Below, in pieces: positions 16,501 through 25,042 of a stretch of DNA of 64,000 nucleotides (its first letter is position 1; every line of letters begins with the position of its first letter). This stretch comes from Magnetospirillum sp. XM-1 (GTDB lineage: Bacteria > Pseudomonadota > Alphaproteobacteria > Rhodospirillales > Magnetospirillaceae), in contig NZ_LN997848.1 in the NCBI RefSeq assembly GCF_001511835.1, positions 1,984,001 through 2,048,000 on the forward strand, in the 5' to 3' direction. A program made the position numbers and the translations under genes. Below the pieces are notes generated by a model, which saw nothing but the letters and a program-made list of their open reading frames with translations, was not told the origin of the DNA and did not search any database.

Positions 16501-17197
16501 CCACGCCTTTCCCGAAACCTGCTGGGGGCCGGGACTGGGCAAGGGCGCCCGCGTGGGCGTCATCGTCGGCATGACCAGCGAGGGCGCCCTGCTGCCCGCC
16601 GGCACCCATTGGGCGGCGGCGGGCGGTGTGACCCGGCGGGTTACCGAATTGTCCGAGAAATTGCTGGCCGAAGGCGCCGAGGGGCTGCTGTCGTTTGGCA
16701 TCGCCGGCGGACTCGACCCGGCGCTCGCCCCCGGCGACGTGGTGGTGGGTTCTTCCGTGCAATGGGAGGGCGAGACCTACGAGGCGGACGGCGTGTGGAA
16801 ATGCCGTCTGCTGTCGGGCATTCCCTTCTCGCGCTCAGGCATGGTGGCGGCGGTGTCGCGCATCGCCGCCAGCCTTGAGGCCAAGCGCGCCCTTTATGAG
16901 GGCGGCGCGTCGGTGGTGGATATGGAAAGCGGGGCCATGGCCAAGGCCTGCACCCGGGCGGGCAAACCCTTCGCCGTCCTGCGCGCCGTGGCCGATCCGG
17001 CCGATCGGGGATTGCCCAAATCGGTGTTCGTGGGGCTGGCCCCCGATGGTTCGCCCCGGCCCTTGGCCGTCATGGGGGCGCTGTTGCGCCGCCCATGGGA
17101 ATTGCCGGGACTGATCCGGGTCGGTCTGGACAGCCGCGCCGCCCTAGTTGCCCTGGGAGACGCGGTGAAGGTTGTTGGCCCGTCCCTCGGTGTGTAG
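16490..17197 (+). CDS. hpnG: Hopanoid-associated nucleosidase/phosphorylase HpnG
   Basis: 235 residues, ATG within the last codons of shc. Nucleoside phosphorylase/MTA-nucleosidase fold: VGVIVGMTSEG at the N-terminus, LLSFGIAGGLDPALAPGDVVVG, and VVDMESGAMAKAC, the ribose-binding Met-Glu motif. HpnG releases adenine from adenosylhopane. The last 54 nt overlap hpnH on the other strand. Confidence 0.93.
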   Translation: MPSDHAFPETCWGPGLGKGARVGVIVGMTSEGALLPAGTHWAAAGGVTRRVTELSEKLLAEGAEGLLSFGIAGGLDPALAPGDVVVGSSVQWEGETYEADGVWKCRLLSGIPFSRSGMVAAVSRIAASLEAKRALYEGGASVVDMESGAMAKACTRAGKPFAVLRAVADPADRGLPKSVFVGLAPDGSPRPLAVMGALLRRPWELPGLIRVGLDSRAALVALGDAVKVVGPSLGV

Positions 17198-18295
17198 CAT
17201 TTCCAGGTTCTTGGCCATCAGTTCTTCGTAGTTGTTGATGGCCGGGCGCTGCTTGTCCAGCGGCAGGTCGGGGGCGAAGGGGCCCTCGGTCTTGGGACCG
17301 CGCAGCGCCACCATGGCGGCCTTCAGCGGGTTGCTGATGGTGTCCATGACGGCGGTGGCCTCGTAGCCCGAATGGACCATGCAATCGGCGCACTTCTCGT
17401 ACTTGCCGGTGCCGTAGGACTCCCAGTCGGTCTCTTCCATCAGTTCCTTGTAGGTCTTGGCGTAGCCCTCGCCCAGCAGGTAGCAGGGACGCTGCCAGCC
17501 GAACACGTTGCGGGTCGGATTGCCCCACGGCGTGCACTGGTAGGTCTGGTTGCCGGCCAGGAAGTCCATGAACAGGGACGACTGGGTGAATTCCCACTTC
17601 TTGCCCTTGCCCAGGCGGAACAGCTTGCGGAACAGCTCCTTGGTGGCGCGGCGGTTCAGGAAGTGCTCGGTATCAGGCGCGCGCTCGTAGGCGTAGCCGG
17701 GCGACAGCGTGATGCCGCCGATTCCGATGGACTTGGTGTAGTCGAAGAACGCCGCCATGCGCTCGGCATCGGCGTTGTTGAACAGGGTGCAGTTGATGTT
17801 GACCTGGAAGCCGGCCGCCTTGGCCGCCTTGATGGCCGACACCGCCTGGTCGAAGGTGCCTTCGCGCGACACGGCGCGGTCATGGTCCTCGCGGTTGCCG
17901 TCCAGGTGGACGGTCCAGGTGAAGTTCTTGTGCGGCTTGAAGCTGTCGAGCTTCTTTTCCAGCAGCAGCGCGTTGGTGCAGACGAAGACGATCTTGCCGC
18001 GGGCCAGGGCGCCCTCGACGATCTGGTCGATCTCGCGGTGCAGCAGCGGCTCGCCGCCGGCCAGCACCACCACGGGAGCCGGGCACTCGTCGATGGAGGC
18101 CAGCGCGTCGGCCACCGAGATGCGGGAATTCAAAATAGCGTCGGGATAGTCGATCTTGCCGCAGCCCGCGCAGGTCAGGTTGCAGCGGAACAGGGGCTCC
18201 ATCATCAGGACCAGCGGGTAACGCTTGTTGCCCACCAGGTGCTGCTTGACGATGTAGGAACCGATCTTGATGGACTGGTGAAGGGGAACGCCCAC
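17144..18295 (-). CDS. hpnH: Adenosyl-hopene transferase HpnH (radical SAM)
   Basis: 383 residues. Radical SAM cluster CNLTCAGC (Cys 38, 42, 45), GGEPLLH SAM-binding motif, and further cysteines near the C-terminus (CADCMVHSGYEA). HpnH adds an adenosyl group to diploptene, the first step of hopanoid side-chain formation, and its product is the HpnG substrate. It is usually co-directional with hpnG. Here it is convergent, so it needs its own promoter in 18296-18494; none is obvious there. Confidence 0.95.
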   Translation of the reverse strand: MGVPLHQSIKIGSYIVKQHLVGNKRYPLVLMMEPLFRCNLTCAGCGKIDYPDAILNSRISVADALASIDECPAPVVVLAGGEPLLHREIDQIVEGALARGKIVFVCTNALLLEKKLDSFKPHKNFTWTVHLDGNREDHDRAVSREGTFDQAVSAIKAAKAAGFQVNINCTLFNNADAERMAAFFDYTKSIGIGGITLSPGYAYERAPDTEHFLNRRATKELFRKLFRLGKGKKWEFTQSSLFMDFLAGNQTYQCTPWGNPTRNVFGWQRPCYLLGEGYAKTYKELMEETDWESYGTGKYEKCADCMVHSGYEATAVMDTISNPLKAAMVALRGPKTEGPFAPDLPLDKQRPAINNYEELMAKNLEMLHTEGRANNLHRVSQGN

Positions 18296-18494
18296 GGGGT
18301 AAACCCTAATTCTGCCTCGACGCGCCGCCCCCCGGCTCCGATGGCCGGTCGGGAGGCGGGCGGATCATACAGGCCGGAGTTGGAAAGTTTCAACGGTTTA
18401 AGGAATGTGGGCTTTGCCGGGCAGGGGTGGCGAGGCCGGATGAGGGGGGCGTCTCCCGTTTCTGCGGTCCTGGAAATGTGCTATGGTCGTTCCC

Positions 18495-18722
18495 ATGAAC
18501 AAGATGCTGGAACAGGCCATCGCCCGGTTGGCGATGCTGCCCGAAGCGGAACAGGAAGCCTACGGCCTTCAGCTCCTGGCGGAGATGGAGAGCGAGCGCG
18601 GCTGGGACGAGCGGTTCGCCAAGTCCCAGGACATGCTCGGCGCCCTGGCCGCACAGGCGCGCTCGGAGGCGGCGCGGGGCGATGTGTTGCCCTACGACCC
18701 GTCCGACCGCCCGGCCCAGTGA
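18495..18722 (+). CDS. Type II antitoxin (small acidic protein)
   Basis: 75 residues from the ATG at 18495. Helical and acidic at the N-terminus (LEQAIARLAMLPEAEQEAYGLQLLAEMESERGWDERF), of the kind found upstream of RelE/ParE-like toxins. It overlaps the toxin GTG by 4 bp. No DNA-binding fold is obvious. The antitoxin call rests mainly on size, coupling and position. Confidence 0.75.
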   Translation: MNKMLEQAIARLAMLPEAEQEAYGLQLLAEMESERGWDERFAKSQDMLGALAAQARSEAARGDVLPYDPSDRPAQ

Positions 18723-18982
18723 TTTCCCGCACCACCCGGACGTTCTGGAAATGCTTCGACGCCCTGCCTTCCGAGGCGCGGCGCCAAGCGGTGCGGGCCT
18801 ATGTCCTGTGGCGCGCCGATCCGTTCCATCCCAGCCTGCGGTTCAAATGCGTTTCCGAAACCCATGGCGTGTGGTCGGCCCGGATCGGCCTGCATTGGCG
18901 GGCCTTGGGGACCAGGGACGGGGATGCCGTCATCTGGTTCTGGCTCGGCTCTCACGCCGATTATGATCGGCTCATCGGCTGA
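18719..18982 (+). CDS. RelE/ParE-type toxin
   Basis: 87 residues, GTG overlapping the antitoxin stop. The sequence FWKCFDALPSEARRQAVRAYVLW, HPSLRFKCV, VWSARIGLHWRALG and WFWLGSHADYDRLI follows a common RelE/ParE-fold toxin subgroup: two helices, then a beta-sheet with conserved RIG and GSHA(D/E)Y. RelE/ParE-fold toxins cut ribosome-bound mRNA or inhibit gyrase. Which applies here cannot be told. Confidence 0.85.
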   Translation: MISRTTRTFWKCFDALPSEARRQAVRAYVLWRADPFHPSLRFKCVSETHGVWSARIGLHWRALGTRDGDAVIWFWLGSHADYDRLIG

Positions 18983-18989
18983 GGCGTCC

Positions 18990-19712
18990 TTAAGCCGCGT
19001 CCTCGTTGTCCAGCGCATAGCCGGCGGCGCGGACCGTGCGGATGATGTCGGTTTCGGTGTCGCAGTTGAGCGCCTTCCTCAGGCGGCGGATATGGACGTC
19101 CACGGTGCGCGGCTCCACATAGATGTCGGGGCCCCAGACGGCGTCCAGCAATTCCTCGCGCGAGAACACGGTGCCCGGGTGTTGCAGGAAGAACTGCAGC
19201 AGGCGGAATTCGGTGGGGCCGAGATGGATGGCCTTGCCGCCCCGGGCCACCCGATGGGCGGCGAGATCCATGGTGATGTCGCCCCAGGCGATCTGGCCCT
19301 TCTGGCTGACCGGCTGGGCGCGGCGCAGGAGGGCGCGCACGCGGGCCATCAGTTCGGGCAGCGAGAACGGCTTGGTGAGGTAATCGTCGGCGCCGGTGTT
19401 CAGGCCCCGGATCTTGTCGCCTTCCTCGCCCCGGGCGGTCAGCATGATGATGGGCAGTTCGCGGGTGGCGGGCTTGCGGCGGATCTGGCGGCAAATCTCG
19501 ATGCCCGACAGCGAGGGCAGCATCCAGTCCAGCAGCACCAGGTCGGGCTTGCGCTCGGCCAGCATGGTCAGCGCCTCCTCGCCATCGCCGGCCTCGGCGA
19601 CGCGATAGCCCTCCTTCTCCAGGTTGTAGCGCAGCATGGTGGCCAGCGCCGCTTCGTCCTCGACGACCAGAACCAGGGGCTTGGAGGGATTGGCGGTGTC
19701 GCGGGCGGTCAT
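18990..19712 (-). CDS. phoB: Phosphate regulon response regulator PhoB
   Basis: 240 residues. Receiver domain (13-130) with the acidic pair ED at 18-19, phospho-acceptor Asp62 in LLDWMLP, and the conserved Thr and Lys (MLTARGEE, YLTKPF); OmpR-type winged helix (140-235) with LGPTEFRLLQFFLQHPG and RTVDVHIRRLRKAL. Last gene of pstSCAB-phoU-phoB; its ATG overlaps the phoU stop by 4 bp. It activates Pho-box promoters when phosphorylated. No PhoR kinase is nearby. Confidence 0.95.
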   Translation of the reverse strand: MTARDTANPSKPLVLVVEDEAALATMLRYNLEKEGYRVAEAGDGEEALTMLAERKPDLVLLDWMLPSLSGIEICRQIRRKPATRELPIIMLTARGEEGDKIRGLNTGADDYLTKPFSLPELMARVRALLRRAQPVSQKGQIAWGDITMDLAAHRVARGGKAIHLGPTEFRLLQFFLQHPGTVFSREELLDAVWGPDIYVEPRTVDVHIRRLRKALNCDTETDIIRTVRAAGYALDNEDAA

Positions 19713-20404
19713 TCAGGTGCTCCGAGCGCAGCGCCCTTGGGCCGGTCGCCCTTAGGCTGGGTGCCGAGAATCTGGAAGTGCAGGGTCTCGGCGATGTTGG
19801 TGGCGTGGTCGCCGATGCGTTCCATGTTCTTGGCGATGAACAAAAGGTGGGTCGAGGCGGTGATGGTGCCGGAATCTTCGGTCATCTGGGCGATCAGGTC
19901 GCGGAAAACCGTATTGTAATGGGAATCCACCTCCTCGTCGCGTCCCCAGACGCCGATGGCCTTTTGCAGGTCCTTGTCCACATAGGCGTCCAGGATGTCC
20001 TTCAACAGCGCCAGCACCAGTTCGCCCAGCCGCACCACGCCGGCGGTCTTGGGCGTGGCGGCGATCTGGTTGAGCACCAGGGTGCGCTTGGCCAGGTTGG
20101 CGGCGTAGTCGCCGATGCGCTCGATCTCGCCCGAGATGTTCAAGGCCGCCACGATGTGGCGCAGGTCGCCGGCCATGGGCTGGCGCAGCGCCAGCAGGCG
20201 CACGGCGAAGGAATCCACCTCGTGGTCCAGTTCGTCGATACGGCAATCGCTGTCGATCACCCGTTGCGCCAGTTCGTCGTCGCGCCGGGCAAGCGATTGC
20301 AGCGCCGCGCCCAGCTGGGCCTCGGCCAGACCGCCCATGCGGGCGATCATGCCCGACAGGTGGGCCAGCTCGTCGTCGTAGGATTTGACTGTGTGATCAG
20401 ACAT
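19709..20404 (-). CDS. phoU: Phosphate signalling regulator PhoU
   Basis: 231 residues with two PhoU helical-bundle domains (about 15-105 and 120-210), each with the E/D-rich metal-binding pattern (VIDSDCRIDELDHEVDSFAVRLLAL and the matching AIGVWGRDEEVDSHYNTVFRDLI). PhoU links PstB transport state to the PhoR/PhoB pathway. It starts one base after pstB. Confidence 0.96.
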   Translation of the reverse strand: MSDHTVKSYDDELAHLSGMIARMGGLAEAQLGAALQSLARRDDELAQRVIDSDCRIDELDHEVDSFAVRLLALRQPMAGDLRHIVAALNISGEIERIGDYAANLAKRTLVLNQIAATPKTAGVVRLGELVLALLKDILDAYVDKDLQKAIGVWGRDEEVDSHYNTVFRDLIAQMTEDSGTITASTHLLFIAKNMERIGDHATNIAETLHFQILGTQPKGDRPKGAALGAPE

Positions 20405-20405
20405 A

Positions 20406-21185
20406 TCAACCGAACCGTCCGGTGATGTAGCCCTGGGTCAGGGGCTCCTTGGGGTTGGTGAAGATTTCCTCGGTGCCGCCCACCTCGATCAGCTTGCCCA
20501 GGTGGAAGAAGGCGGTGCGCTGCGATACGCGGGCCGCCTGCTGCATGGAGTGGGTGACGATGACGATGGTGAAGTTGTCGCGCAGTTCGTCGATCAGCTC
20601 TTCCACCTTGGCGGTGGCGATGGGGTCCAGCGCCGAGCAGGGCTCGTCCATCAGGATCACCTCGGGCTGCACGGCGATGGCGCGGGCGATGCACAGGCGC
20701 TGCTGCTGGCCGCCCGACAGGCCGGTGCCGGATTCCGACAGGCGGCTTTCCACCTCGGCCAGCAATCCGGCCTTTTCCAGGCTGTTCATGACGATCTCGT
20801 CCAGCTCGGCCTGGTCGCGGGCCAGTCCGTGGATGCGCGGCCCATAGGCCACGTTGTCGTAGATGGACTTGGGGAACGGATTGGGCTTCTGGAACACCAT
20901 GCCGACCCGGGCGCGCAGTTGCACCACGTCCAGCGAGCGGTCGTAGACGTCGCTGCCGTCCAGGGTCAGCGAGCCGGTGACCTTGGCGCCGTCCACCATG
21001 TCGTTCATGCGGTTGATGCAGCGCAGGAAGGTGGACTTGCCGCAGCCCGACGGCCCGATCAGCGCCGTGACCTCGCCTGCCGGGATGTCGAGATCGATGT
21101 CGTGCAGCGCGTGCTTGTCGCCGTAATGGACGTTGAGGCCGCGGGCGGAGATCTTGGACGTGCCGCGGGGAATGAACTGGTTCAT
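20406..21185 (-). CDS. pstB: Phosphate ABC transporter ATPase PstB
   Basis: 259 residues. Walker [13 protein letters not shown] signature LSGGQQQRL, Walker [14 protein letters not shown] and the H-loop VTHSMQQA are all intact. [21 protein letters not shown] is diagnostic of PstB. It powers phosphate uptake together with PstC and PstA and starts four bases after pstA. Confidence 0.98.
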   Translation of the reverse strand: MNQFIPRGTSKISARGLNVHYGDKHALHDIDLDIPAGEVTALIGPSGCGKSTFLRCINRMNDMVDGAKVTGSLTLDGSDVYDRSLDVVQLRARVGMVFQKPNPFPKSIYDNVAYGPRIHGLARDQAELDEIVMNSLEKAGLLAEVESRLSESGTGLSGGQQQRLCIARAIAVQPEVILMDEPCSALDPIATAKVEELIDELRDNFTIVIVTHSMQQAARVSQRTAFFHLGKLIEVGGTEEIFTNPKEPLTQGYITGRFG

Positions 21186-21189
21186 GGGT

Positions 21190-22473
21190 CTACCACCGAC
21201 GTTCGAATTTCTTGCGCAGCCAGATGGCCGCCATGTTCATGGTCACCAGGAACAGCAGCAGCACCATGATGGCCGCCGAGGTCTTCTCGACGAAGGCGCG
21301 TTCCGAGCTGCCGGCCCACAGATAGATCTGCACCGGCAGCACCGCCGAGGGGTCGAGCGGGCTCTTGGGGATGTCGACGATGAAGGCCACCATGCCGATC
21401 ATCAGAAGGGGCGCGGTCTCGCCCAGCGCGCGCGCCATGCCGAGGATGGTGCCGGTCAGCATGCCCGGCATGGCCAGCGGCAGGACGTGGTGCGCCACGA
21501 TCTGCAGGGGCGAGGCGCCCAGCCCGGCGGCGGCCTGGCGGATGGAGGGCGGCACGGCTTTCAGCGCGGCGCGCCCGGCGATGATGATGGTGGGCAGGCA
21601 GATCAGCGCCAGCACCAGCCCGCCCGCCACCGGTGACGAGCGCGGCAGGTGGAAGACGTTGAGGAACACCGCCAGGCCCAGCAGGCCGAACACCACCGAG
21701 GGGACGGCGGCCAGATTGTTGATGTTGACCTCGATCAGGTCGGTCCAGCGGTTCTTGGGCGCGAATTCCTCGAGATAGACGGCGGTGGCCACGCCTAGGG
21801 GGAAGCTGACCGCCAGGGTGACCAGCAGCGAGAAGAACGAGCCGACCACCGCGCCCCAGATGCCCGCCTGCTCCGGCGCGCGGGAATCGCCGCCGGTGAA
21901 GAACAGGGTGTTGAAGGTCTTGCGGACCTGCCCGGCCCGCTCCAGCTCGGCCAGCCAGCCCAGCTGGCGCTCGTTCAGCGCGTCGCCCGACTGGCCCTTG
22001 ACCACCATGTCCAGCTTGTCCGAGGCCAGCAGCCAGACCACCGCCTTGCCGCCGATCAGCGACGGATCGGCCGTGACCATGCGCCGCAGCTGATCGCCTC
22101 CCATGGTGCTGACCAGGGCCGAAAGATCGCGCCGGGCGCCGCGATCGGCGTCGGGGGCCAGACGGGCGGACAGCGAATTGCGGATCAGCGCGGCGTAATC
22201 GGCGGACTCCAGCACGTCCGCGGCCCGCGTGCCGTCGGGATCGATCACCTGCGCGTCGAAGGTGATCTCGATGGCGACCTGGGTCTGCAGGAAGCCGGTC
22301 CAGCCCTTGGCGACGATGGTGCCGAGCAGCAGCACCAGGAAGCCCGCCGAAATCAGGATCGAGGCCAGGCCGAGGACGCGGAAGCGCCGCTCGGCGGCGT
22401 AGCGCCGCTTCAGGCGGGACGCCACGGTTTCGGCGGTACGCGCCGCCACGGAGATCTCTGTCATCTCAGTCAT
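21190..22473 (-). CDS. pstA: Phosphate ABC transporter permease PstA (extended form)
   Basis: 427 residues, longer than the roughly 290 of E. coli PstA. An N-terminal extension with a first membrane helix (about 33-55) and a periplasmic domain (60-200) matches the DUF3333 region found in alphaproteobacterial PstA. The permease core follows with six helices and the EAA loop [27 protein letters not shown]. It overlaps the pstC stop by 8 bp. Confidence 0.96.
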   Translation of the reverse strand: MTEMTEISVAARTAETVASRLKRRYAAERRFRVLGLASILISAGFLVLLLGTIVAKGWTGFLQTQVAIEITFDAQVIDPDGTRAADVLESADYAALIRNSLSARLAPDADRGARRDLSALVSTMGGDQLRRMVTADPSLIGGKAVVWLLASDKLDMVVKGQSGDALNERQLGWLAELERAGQVRKTFNTLFFTGGDSRAPEQAGIWGAVVGSFFSLLVTLAVSFPLGVATAVYLEEFAPKNRWTDLIEVNINNLAAVPSVVFGLLGLAVFLNVFHLPRSSPVAGGLVLALICLPTIIIAGRAALKAVPPSIRQAAAGLGASPLQIVAHHVLPLAMPGMLTGTILGMARALGETAPLLMIGMVAFIVDIPKSPLDPSAVLPVQIYLWAGSSERAFVEKTSAAIMVLLLFLVTMNMAAIWLRKKFERRW

Positions 22474-23839
22474 ACTTTTCCCGATACTTCTGCACGATAT
22501 GCAGGGCGATAACGTTCAGCCCCAGGGTGATGGCGAACAGCATCAGGCCAAGGGCGAAGGCGGCCAGGGTCTTGGGGCTGTCGAATTCGGTGTCGCCCAC
22601 CAGCAGGGTGACGATCTGGACGGTGACGGTGGTCACCGCCTCCAGGGGATTGGCGGTCAGCTTGGCCGACAGGCCGGCGGCCATGACCACGATCATGGTC
22701 TCGCCGATGGCGCGGGACACCGCCAGCAGCACACCGCCGACGATGCCGGGAAGCGCGGCGGGCAGCACCACCTGGATGATGGTTTCCGACCGGGTGGCGC
22801 CCAGGCCGAAGGCGCCCTCGCGCAAGGATTGGGGCACGGCGGTGATGACGTCGTCGGACAGCGACGAGATCAGCGGGATCAGGGTGATGCCCATGACGAA
22901 GCCGGCGGCCAGCGCGCTTTCCGCCGCCACGTTAAGGCCCAGCGCGCCGCCCACGGCGCGGATGATGGGGGCCACGGTGACCACGGCGAAGAAGCCGAAC
23001 ACCACGGTGGGGATGCCGGCCAGGATCTCCAGCGCCGGCTTGGCGACGGCGCGGACGCGCGGCTGGGCGTATTCCGACATGTAGATGGCCGAGAACAGGC
23101 CCAGCGGCAGGGCGACGACCATGGAGATGACGCTGATCAGCATGGTGCCGGTCAGCAGCGGCACCATGCCGAACGCGCCCGTGCTGCCCACCTGATCCGA
23201 GCGGGTGGCCATCTGGGGGCTCCAGTTGAGCCCGAACAGGAAGTCGAGGAAGTCCACCATGTGGAAGAAGCGCAGCGCCTCGAACAGCAGCGACAGCACG
23301 ATGCCCACCGTGGTGAAGATGGCCACGGTGGACGAGGCCACCAGGAAGACGTTGATGGTGCGCTCGACCCGGGGGCGGGCGCGCAGCTCGCGGTGGACGC
23401 GGCGCCAGGCGAAGGCGGCCCCGGCGAGCGCCAGGCTCACCGTCACCCCCACGGCGCTGGCGAAACCGGTCTGGTGCAGGCGGTTGTAATGCTCGGCCGC
23501 CGCGGCGTAGTCGGGATTGGCGGTGGCGTGCCCCTGGGCGGCGTTGCGGATCTCGTTGATGATGACGTCGATCTGCTCGGCCGGCAGGGCGCGCAAGCCA
23601 TCGGGCAGGTCGGCGATGACCAGGGCGCGGATCAGGCTGGGCTCGAACACCAGCCACAGGCCCAGGACGGCGAAGGCGGGCAGACCGCACCACAGCGCCA
23701 CCCACCAGCCGTAATAGCCGGGCAGGGAGTGGAGCGAGCCGGGATGGCCGTCCGCGACGGCGAAGGCGCGCTTGCGCCCCAGCTGGAACGCCAGGGTCGA
23801 GATCAGCAGCAGGATTGCGGCAAGGGTGAAGGTCTGCAT
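22466..23839 (-). CDS. pstC: Phosphate ABC transporter permease PstC (extended form)
   Basis: 457 residues with extra N-terminal helices (about 3-18, 42-65, 125-145) and a periplasmic segment between them, then the permease core with EAA loop LREGAFGLGATRSETIIQVVLPAALPG. The extension parallels that of PstA and is typical of the alphaproteobacterial type. It follows pstS across a 62-bp gap that holds a strong hairpin. Confidence 0.96.
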   Translation of the reverse strand: MQTFTLAAILLLISTLAFQLGRKRAFAVADGHPGSLHSLPGYYGWWVALWCGLPAFAVLGLWLVFEPSLIRALVIADLPDGLRALPAEQIDVIINEIRNAAQGHATANPDYAAAAEHYNRLHQTGFASAVGVTVSLALAGAAFAWRRVHRELRARPRVERTINVFLVASSTVAIFTTVGIVLSLLFEALRFFHMVDFLDFLFGLNWSPQMATRSDQVGSTGAFGMVPLLTGTMLISVISMVVALPLGLFSAIYMSEYAQPRVRAVAKPALEILAGIPTVVFGFFAVVTVAPIIRAVGGALGLNVAAESALAAGFVMGITLIPLISSLSDDVITAVPQSLREGAFGLGATRSETIIQVVLPAALPGIVGGVLLAVSRAIGETMIVVMAAGLSAKLTANPLEAVTTVTVQIVTLLVGDTEFDSPKTLAAFALGLMLFAITLGLNVIALHIVQKYREKYD

Positions 23840-23864
23840 GGATTGGGGGACCCGGAAAGAATAC

Positions 23865-23891
23865 GGGGGAGGCCTTTGACGGGCCTCCCCC
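23865..23891 (-). promoter_or_regulatory. Intercistronic hairpin between pstS and pstC
   Basis: GGGGGAGGCC and GGCCTCCCCC form a perfect 10-bp stem with a 7-nt loop, 10 bp after the pstS stop. There is no T-tract, so it is more likely an mRNA-stabilising or partial-termination element. It would favour more PstS than permease, as is common for binding-protein genes. Confidence 0.75.
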
Positions 23892-23901
23892 TGTTCGTCG
23901 A

Positions 23902-24927
23902 TTACATCTTCAGTTCGCCCAGGTTGCGGGCGTTGGCGGCCTGCTCCTTGCGGGTGGCGTCGGGCGAGGCGATCAGGCCCTTGTCGGCCAGATAACCTTC
24001 CTTGCCCCAGGCCTTGTCCGAGGTGAACTCGGTGACGTATTCCTTGACCCCGGGGACCATGCCGACATGCTGCTTCTTGATGTAGAAGAACAGCGGACGC
24101 GACACCGGGTACTTGTTGCTGGCGATGTTGTCGTAGGTGGCGACCACGCCGTCCACCGGGGCGGCCTTGACCTTGTCGCGGTTCTGGTCGAGGTAGCTGA
24201 AGGTGATCACCCCCAGGGCGCCCGGGTTGGACGTGATCTTCTGCTGGATGACGGTGTAGTTCTCGGACACCTCGATCCAGGCGCCATCCTCGCGCACGGT
24301 CTGGCAGGCCTTCTTCTTGGCGGCCTTTTCCAGCGCCTTGATCTCGGGCTGCTTTTCGCAGGCGGGGTCGAGCACCAGCTCCACATAGGCGTCGCGGGTG
24401 CCGTGGTTGGGGGCCGGGCCGTAGACCAGGATCGGCTCCTTGGGCAGCGACGGATCGACGTCGCTCCAGGTCTTGTAGGGGTTGGGCACCAGCTTGCCGC
24501 CCACCGGGACGTCCTTGGCGGTGGCCTTGTACATCTGCTCGCGGGTGAGCGCGAAGTCGGGGCCGGACTTGGAGTTCATGAACACGATGCCGTCATAGCC
24601 GATCACCACCTCGGTGATGCCGGTGACGCCATTCTTGGTGCAGAACTCCACTTCCGATGGCTCGATGCGGCGCGACGCGTTGGTGATGTCGGGGAAGGTC
24701 TCGCCGACGCCCGAGCAGAACAGGCGCAGACCGCCGCCGGTGCCGGTGCTCTCGACCACCGGGGTCTTGAACTTGCCGCCCTTGCCGAAGGCCTCGGCGA
24801 CCGAGGTGGCGAAGGGGTAGACGGTGGACGAGCCGACGATGCGGATCTGATCGCGGGCATGGGCGGCGCCGGCGGTGGCGACGGCAGCCAGGGCGACAGC
24901 GGCGACGGCCAGGGTCTTGGTGGACAT
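23902..24927 (-). CDS. pstS: Periplasmic phosphate-binding protein PstS
   Basis: 341 residues with a signal peptide cleaved after AHA (about residue 24). IRIVGSSTVYPFATSVAEAF, VESTGTGGGLRLFCSGVG and SRRIEPSE are the phosphate-loop signatures of the PstS/SphX-like group. First gene of the operon, with a Pho box about 93 bp upstream of its ATG. It captures phosphate in the periplasm and delivers it to PstCA. Confidence 0.96.
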   Translation of the reverse strand: MSTKTLAVAAVALAAVATAGAAHARDQIRIVGSSTVYPFATSVAEAFGKGGKFKTPVVESTGTGGGLRLFCSGVGETFPDITNASRRIEPSEVEFCTKNGVTGITEVVIGYDGIVFMNSKSGPDFALTREQMYKATAKDVPVGGKLVPNPYKTWSDVDPSLPKEPILVYGPAPNHGTRDAYVELVLDPACEKQPEIKALEKAAKKKACQTVREDGAWIEVSENYTVIQQKITSNPGALGVITFSYLDQNRDKVKAAPVDGVVATYDNIASNKYPVSRPLFFYIKKQHVGMVPGVKEYVTEFTSDKAWGKEGYLADKGLIASPDATRKEQAANARNLGELKM

Positions 24928-25019
24928 GGAACCTCCAACGGGAGTGCAACGGGAGTGGGAGAGCAGGCTCCCACGGCCGGCATCCTATCGGCGCTGTGTT
25001 ACAGTCCCGGGACACGCGC

Positions 25020-25037
25020 GTGAAGGTTTTGTGACAG
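25020..25037 (-). promoter_or_regulatory. Pho box (PhoB operator) for the pst operon
   Basis: Read on the minus strand, CTGTCAC-AAAA-CCTTCAC matches the tandem 7-bp PhoB half-sites (CTGTCAT-A/T4-CTGTCAC), the first half almost perfectly. A TGTAACA about 16 bp downstream can serve as the -10. This explains phosphate-starvation control of pstS through phoB, including autoregulation. Confidence 0.8.
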
Positions 25038-25042
25038 GAGTA

